Assembly (NCBI GenBank): GCA_009617715.1 | Contig: VTFK01000003.1 | Span: forward strand, 3,534,001-3,598,000 | Direction of reading: 5' to 3' | Source of the DNA: Plectrocnemia conspersa | Taxonomy: Eukaryota; Arthropoda; Insecta; Trichoptera; Polycentropodidae | Length of the DNA: 64,000 nt | Shown: in pieces, positions 57,990-64,000 of the stretch | How the letters are laid out: each line of letters begins with the position of its first letter | How positions within the stretch are numbered: the first letter of the stretch is position 1 | Made by a program: the position numbers and the translations under genes | Notes under the pieces: model-generated | The model's input: the letters and a program-made list of their open reading frames with translations, nothing else | The model's database searches: none | Told to the model about the DNA's origin: nothing

Positions 57990-60170
57990 GTTAAAATTTT
58001 CAGACTTTCAAGACCAGCAATTTTGACTCAACTACATTAGTATCAGTGGTCTATAGTCATATAAAATTCGCAGGGGGTTATACGGTAACGCTATTTTTGT
58101 ACAATATCATATACTCTATATAAACATTCGTATTTACATATTTATTTATTTTTATTAAACTACTTGCACCAAAACTTAAACGAGACATCTACAATGTATT
58201 TTCAATGAAACCTTAATTAGATACATTTTCACCAGTAGATATAAATTTCTACTAACAAAGATGTAATTAAACTGATAGGCGCTAGTGAAAAAATTTGCTT
58301 CTCTTAAATGTCTGAGAAACTCAGTTTAACAGCTATAAAACGTTTATTTGCTATACAAACCAAATCCTGACTTAAACGAATTAATCAAATCCAATATGAC
58401 CTAATGAAAGGGCAAAATCTAACTATAGTTTTTCAACTTAAAGGTCAACGGTAAGGTTTGGGTCATTTTATATATTATGAATAAATTATGGTTTACATTG
58501 CTATCTTTTTATATAATATGAATAAAGTAGAGTTTATATTTTTAATGAATTGAGTATGTTTATTTTTTATCAGAACTAGTTATATATCGTAAACTTAAAA
58601 TTTATATTTAAATAAAATACTTTTTATATATTTTTTATTTTTACATTTCTGTAAATCTTGCTGACTCTTAAAATTACTTTCAATGACAGAATATCATAGT
58701 TGTTTATACTTATAATTTTTTTAAGTATTACTTTAACTCATAATATTCATTATAAGTTGAAGTAATACTTAATGTGCGATTCAACCATTATACGTAAACA
58801 TTTTTTTAAATCTGCGCCAGGATCTAATATATCTTTCATTTATCATCTCATCAGTATCTATAATATGACTTCGAGAATAACTTTACACGATTAGATTATT
58901 CAACTTAATTATAAATCAGAAGTTACTAAAAAACGCCTTACCGCTAAAATTCACAAAAAGCCGAAATCTCAGTCTTACACGTTATTGCAGTTGATAAAAA
59001 ACCGTTAAGCTAATTAATATTTTTCTTATAAATATGTAACGAAAAATGCCAATCACAAACTGTTTGTTAAAAAATGGCAACACACTTTATATAATAAAAC
59101 ACAATTCCTTATGAAAAAGTTATCATGCATTACCTAATTTATTGGTTTTCATAGAAAAACACTAGGGAACTTCTCGCGTCACAGCATGATAAAAAAAGTT
59201 TTATTAAAATATTACTTATTAAAATTTTAATTTCAAAATAAAAAACATAATATATCTATTAATCTAAGATTTCGTTATCCCAAAAAATATATTTGAAAAG
59301 TTTGAGAGTCACTATAAACGCCTAATAAATATTAAATGGGATTGTAGTTGATGGTAGATCATGCGTGGAAATTACTCGAAACGAGAAGTGGAAAAAATGC
59401 CTAAATAACGATTTATACAAAGAATGTTCACCAATTATTTTATTATAACAAATAAAATATAACCGGAATCGAAATAAATTATTGTCGAAGTCAAATGTGA
59501 CGGCATGTGGGTTAACGGTCGGTCAACGAATCTCGGTCGATTTAACCGTGGTCCATTGTGAAATTCGAGATTTGTGTATTATAATCGAACCAAATCGAGA
59601 TTTGTATTAATATATAATACACAAACGAGAAATCGCCTTTTACCGAAACCTACCTACTACGTGACCGATCACAATGGCCGCGCGGCCGGCGCCATATTTT
59701 TATATTTATTCACAGATATATTAGTACGGCAAAAATTTTACCGTTCATCATATTATGGCTCCTTTTATGTAACATTTTTTACGTAATCGCACGACTTAAA
59801 TAGTCTAAACGTAGCGCAATAAAAATATTATAATATTTCAGATGAGAACGATTTTTTAGCTTACTGAAATTAAATGTTTTCATTGAATATTTGGATACAT
59901 TTATCTACATTTATTTATCTTTATAAAACAACATAATACTTTTTTTTATAAAAAAGAATGTGCTACATAGATATTTTAATTTATTATATAAAAAGACGAA
60001 AAAATAACAAATATAATATTTTTCTATTAAAAAATATTTTACTTCATAAATTCAACCCCGTCACTCCTGACTAGATTTAGCAACACATTTAAAATACCAG
60101 CGATTTTCTTAAAAAAAAAAAAATTCTTTTTAAAAAATATATATATTTAGTTCTTAACATATTACAATTT
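57990..60170. other. AT-rich DNA, one repeat relic and one GC-richer island
   Basis: At 58205-58300 lies an inverted relic of the >1 kb repeat (TACATTTTCACCAGTAGATA and ACTGATAGGCGCTAG). At 59460-59720 there is a GC-richer patch (GGTTAACGGTCGGTCAACG, GGCCGCGCGGCCGGCGCC) with homology to nothing I know. No convincing gene. Confidence 0.4.
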
Positions 60171-60179
60171 TTTATAGTG

Positions 60180-61100
60180 AATACTAAAGCTTTGTCCAAT
60201 TCTCATCAGATAAATCTTTTCGGCTCCTTTTCTTGCTATTATCTATAACCGAATGTCGTTCTCTGTGTAATCACAGATCAACATACATTGAAAGATAGGA
60301 AAGTCTTAAAGGTGGTCCCATAAGTTTGCTAAACAAAAGTGCTGAAATTAAATTAATCTTCAACGAAGCTATTGTTGGTGTAACAATTAGGTTAATCTGT
60401 GAAAATCCGCGTTCATATTAACTTGATGAAATGGGAATGGCATCCGTATCAAATGCAACAGTTTTTCTGTATATCTTTTCGAGAATGTATTTGCGTAATC
60501 TTAAAATTTCTTATATTTTATTTAATTGCAGTCTGATTGAGAGTTTCTAACTTTCAATTCTCCAAATTTCAGTTGAGTATTAACATCTTTAGGCCAATGT
60601 TTTTATTCAAGTACGTTAGACAAATACGCTGACTCATTGTCTTCGTATCAATCAATATTTTTACGACTGACTATTTAATACTCTTTCTGCCAGTACTTTT
60701 TAAAGCTCTAATAATTGCAAAAAACAATTTTATCAGTAAATTCAATCTAACAGTATCAAACATATACGATGAGAGTAATTTTTCTTATTGTGGTTATTAA
60801 GCAATGATTTTTTTAATATTTTATTGAGCATATTCTTTAACCACAGTTTTCCTTATTTATTTACTTTTATTATAAACGACGTTAATACAGGCATTTATAG
60901 AATGAAGTATAGAATCCATTTCAACTTCGTTTAGTACTTGCATATCAATTTAGTTACAGAATTATTGATTTTCCTTTGCTACTTTATATGCACCTTGAAA
61001 AACTTTTGTAGGTATTGTATATTCATGAGATAATAATCTTTTTAGTGCTGCACAAAAATAGGTTCACAGAGTCTCTGTGATAATTTTTTTTAATGTGAGT
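60180..61100 (-). pseudogene. Decayed hAT-type transposase, C-terminal part
   Basis: On the minus strand near 60425-60310, ERGFSQINLIVTPTIASLKI followed by NLISALLFSKLMGPPLRLSY is in one frame. This matches the CERGFS..N.I....R..L....L..L..I..VGPP region that closes hAT-like (KIAA1586/ZBED-type) transposases. After a stop, RHSVIDNSKKRSRKDLSDEN (near 60250-60190) resembles the basic tail of that group. Upstream (60700-60580), MSQRICLTYLNKNIGLKMLI and an IRALKS block fit the same protein. Frames are broken by several stops. The N-terminal half is not visible. Confidence 0.5.
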
Positions 61101-63285
61101 TCGTCAGTTTTTTCTCTATATGTTATATCATAATTGGTTGCTTTTTTATAAATTTTCACCAAGTCCTTGGCCGGACGCCACCAAACAGCCACCGCTCTCC
61201 AAAGAAACTGCCAATAGTGTCGCACCTCCTATAATTTACACCACCAGTGTGCACCTCTCATCCAAAACTGTGCGATCAATAGTACATGATCTCTGGCATA
61301 AAGCTATAAATAATAAATTATCCATTTTAAGTATTTTAATATTAACCCTATCATACGTTAGTATTAAAATATTTCTAGTTATATGTACTACATATTAAAA
61401 AAAATACTTTGTTAAAAGTTATAATAGCACATGATTTAGTATATAAAAATAGAGATTGAGATCCATCAGAAATTATATCGACACCAAATGTAAATACTCT
61501 TCACCTAAAAACCATAGATTTTCGTTACTCCAAAGAGACAATCGCTCTCGATCTGTGACCACTTTTTTCATAATTGATTTTCTTGAGAATCGAGAAGATC
61601 CAAGTAGGTGTTGCAATGCAACGCAATACAACGACAATCGAAGGCACTGCAATCACGTTTTTTGCTGCCAAAACGAATCCGTAATCCCGATACAGGCAAT
61701 TACCTCCACTGTGGGCCGCCATTGTCGTCCATTTAATTATAACGACGGTGAAATGTAAACCGTGAACGACGAACGGCTCGCGACCGATCGAAAATCTCTA
61801 TACCTAACCCTATCGTGACTGGCCATTTGCATCTTGGGTGTGATCTACTATATGGTAGATACAATATTTTTTGTGCCGGCGTTAAAAAGAGGCGGCGCCC
61901 TTGTAACAGACCCCTGAGACAAATTGTAATTTTATGCCGACAGAGTGTTTTGAGATTCACAAAACAAAAATGTAATTATGAATGTATAGGACACAGGCAA
62001 TCATTAACTTTTTGCTTTTTTTTTAATAAATAATTATTTTTTTACAAAAAAATATTTAAAAATTAATTTCTTTTGAATCACGGATTTTCAAATATATTAT
62101 TGATTAAATTAAGTATGTGAGTAGTCAAAAATAATTTTAAGAATATTTCTTATAATTATTTCTTATTTTTTTTTGAAAAAAAATATTGAATGACTTATTT
62201 TTAAGAAGTTGGTATTGAATATTTTGAAATTTTTATATAACATTTTTAATGCAATTTAATACATAATTTCTTAATTTTACACTGATAAAACAAAAATAAA
62301 ATAAATAATTATTTTTTTAAGAAAAAAATTAGGCATTTTGGTAAGAAGATGGGGCATGATAAAGCTGTAGAAAGTTTCAGAAATGAGTGATGTGTTTGGA
62401 AATGAAGGAACCGCAAAACTATAGATATAATTAGCTTGCGCTCAGGCACGAGCTGTGTCTACTTCGGAATAGAAATGCTGAAGTAGCGATAGTTAAATAT
62501 TTCTAACTACACGTAACTGCCTAGGATTCAACCATCTGACATTCAATGAGATAAGTCTCCTTGATTAGGCGGCTTCCATAAATTATGTCACAGGTTTTTC
62601 GTGAAAATTTAACCCTCCCTCCCACCTATGTCACAAGGTGACCCCACCACTACCATCGTGCGTTACGTCACAAAGCCACAATATCATAGGTAGTTTAAGA
62701 TATGTATTTGTGTAGAAGCGATGTTGCTGAATAATTTCTTTCACAAGTTCTATATAATGATAATAGAAAATGTAGTTGATATTCATAAGCATATATTGTG
62801 AATAAATCACAAGATGACACATTGGAGCTTGATGAATTATACATTATATTTCTGTTTTAGGAAAATTGTTTTAATAAAAAAATCAATTAATAAAAATACA
62901 TTAGGCTTCCTTATAATCAAATTCAAATTTAAAAAACTTCACCCCCCCCCCCCTCCTCCTTGTCACAGACTGTCACTAATCCACTGACCCCCTCCCGCTA
63001 TAAACCTCTGAAATCATATATAAAATCCGCCTTACACATTAGTTTATATTTGTTTAAAAGTGAAGATCGTTACTGATTTATATTTATAGTATATGATTTT
63101 AATTTTAATGTTTTATTCTGACTGTCTGACAAAAAGCTGAAAATGTTATTATTAGCTATAAAAAAATATTTAATAAAAAATAATTTTTAATCATAATTTA
63201 ACATTGAAGATTTTAACCGATCAACGATGATATAATATTAAAATTTAAATAAATTAAAAAAACAAAAAAATAATGTATACAAACA
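61101..63285. other. AT-rich DNA with one GC-richer patch and a C-tract
   Basis: A patch at 61690-61930 is GC-richer with overlapping frames on both strands (100 codons plus, 65 and 75 minus), none recognised. Two related segments, CCTCCCTCCCACCTATGTCA (62612) and CCCTCCTCCTTGTCACAGAC (62951), the second after a run of 12 C (62942-62953), look like parts of one repeat. No gene recognised. Confidence 0.4.
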
Positions 63286-63289
63286 GAAC

Positions 63290-63808
63290 GATAAAAAAAG
63301 ATTCGCGAACATAACCTCGTACTTTTCTGTCGCTACAGTGGCGCCTCTGGTGGCCAGGGCGAGAAGCTTGTTGACGTTTCGCTTTTACGTCAACCTCGCA
63401 GTGATTCCTCTCCGTATTATCCAAAATACACATCGCCGCTAACATTAAACATCACAAATAACCAGGTTAACATTGTAAACGACCAATCTGTACATAATTT
63501 GCGCAAATCGCGCCATATATTGCACAACATCCTGTGTTTACTTTCCGCGTTGACAGTTGAGGTTATGTTTTGATATCGCCAATTTCGTCCGCGATATATC
63601 GCTAAATCTGACATAAACGTCGTATAAAACAGGGTATAAACCGTTTAGTGTTCAATACTTATGATGTCTCAATATATTACACATGCATTCTTGTAGCGCA
63701 AACGTATACAACCATTTCATAAACACTCCTTTACACTGTGAAGTATTAAATAATAAAAATCAAATCGACGCATTTAAATACGGAGAGGAATTGATAGACT
63801 GCAGTAAA
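63290..63808 (+). promoter_or_regulatory. Promoter and 5' UTR region of the right-edge gene
   Basis: The region is GC-richer than its left flank and leads to the start codon at 63809. It contains GAGGTTATGTTTTGATATCG and several CpG words but no clear TATA box at a fixed distance, as is common for broadly expressed genes. The transcription start cannot be placed by eye. Confidence 0.45.
63334..63355 (+). promoter_or_regulatory. CTCF-like binding motif
   Basis: TACAGTGGCGCCTCTGGTGG contains AGTGGCGCC, close to the AGGTGGCGCC core bound by insect CTCF, followed by CTGGTGGCC, a second CTCF-like half. It sits about 460 bp before the start codon. Binding is inferred from the motif only. Confidence 0.4.
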
Positions 63809-63922
63809 ATGAGCGTTAAAAGCTTGAGCGGTGGAGTGTTCAGACCGAGAGGAGCTCTGGCGAGAACTTTATACGACAAACATCAAAACGACTGCAAACT
63901 GCGCGACGTCAATAAGCAAGAG
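63809..63922 (+). CDS. First coding exon of an unidentified gene (partial)
   Basis: ATG in the context GTAAAATGAG (A at -3) opens 38 codons: MSVKSLSGGVFRPRGALART, then a charged part (YDKHQNDCKLRDVNKQE). It ends exactly at a consensus-like splice donor (GAG then GTTAGTAA, donor from 63923), phase 0. Codon use is GC-richer than chance in this region, and no in-frame stop precedes the donor. The following 78 bp look intronic. The residue pattern is convincing for protein, hydrophilic and without signal peptide, so probably a cytosolic or nuclear product. I do not recognise the family; the remainder lies outside the window. Confidence 0.7.
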
Positions 63923-64000
63923 GTTAGTAAATTTACTACTAAATATATTCTCATACTGAAGAAATTACACCCTTGGAACACGCTAATCACCCCTCGAACG

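Noticed and set aside
61456..61960. Overlapping 65-100-codon frames on both strands
   Set aside because: Residue patterns are low in hydrophobic order and match nothing known; a GC-richer patch alone can keep frames open.

Overview
The window looks like AT-rich insect (at least arthropod) nuclear DNA: almost no long open reading frames, splice-like signals, abundant low-complexity sequence, and relics of the usual insect transposon superfamilies (mariner, hAT, piggyBac-like, pogo-like, Jockey/CR1-type LINEs, tRNA-derived SINEs, a Ty3/Gypsy LTR). The order of insect cannot be fixed from what I see. Nothing suggests a bacterial or viral genome: there are no operons, CRISPR arrays or rRNA genes.

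Layout. 1-13 kb is mostly AT-rich intergenic DNA with a 424-bp pogo-like MITE (4235-4658), a GC-rich hairpin (4985-5031), a LINE reverse-transcriptase scrap (7514-7567) and a tRNA-derived SINE (9246-9574). 13-16.8 kb holds a GC-rich island with three open frames (13239-13574), a LINE RT fragment, a clean hAT-type MITE with 8-bp target duplication (14634-14880), a local direct repeat and a second SINE family. 17-25 kb is AT-rich with a few weak small ORFs, one possible exon (21451-21578), a long inverted repeat (22822-23500) and a very GC-rich island (24260-24620). 25.7-27.1 kb is a decayed BED-finger hAT transposase. 28-41 kb carries scattered GC-richer islands, two diverged copies of a >1 kb repeat (31.1-32.3 and 38.7-40.1 kb), a 108-bp (AT)n tract and a 65-nt splice-flanked candidate exon (40830-40894). 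Around 42.3 kb lies a 49-codon ORF with a signal-peptide-like start. 43.4-46.6 kb is a nest of elements: a truncated LTR retrotransposon (LTR, tRNA-Trp primer-binding site, start of gag) followed by a hAT element with intact ends and target duplication, itself interrupted by a TTAA-flanked piggyBac-like MITE. 48-55 kb contains further hAT and LINE relics and a nearly full-length but broken mariner transposase, with a second copy of the first SINE beside it. 57.5-58 kb is a degenerate minisatellite; 60.2-61.1 kb another hAT relic.

The only well-supported host gene is at the right edge: a GC-richer promoter-like region with a CTCF-like motif, then a start codon and a 38-codon first exon ending at a good splice donor (63809-63922), continuing out of the window. 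The rest is best read as a large intergenic or intronic region with islands that may be conserved regulatory DNA. The most interesting points are the 49-aa secreted-peptide candidate at 42.3 kb, the candidate exon at 40.8 kb, the nested transposon stack at 43.4-46.6 kb, and the two SINE families sharing a 3' tail.
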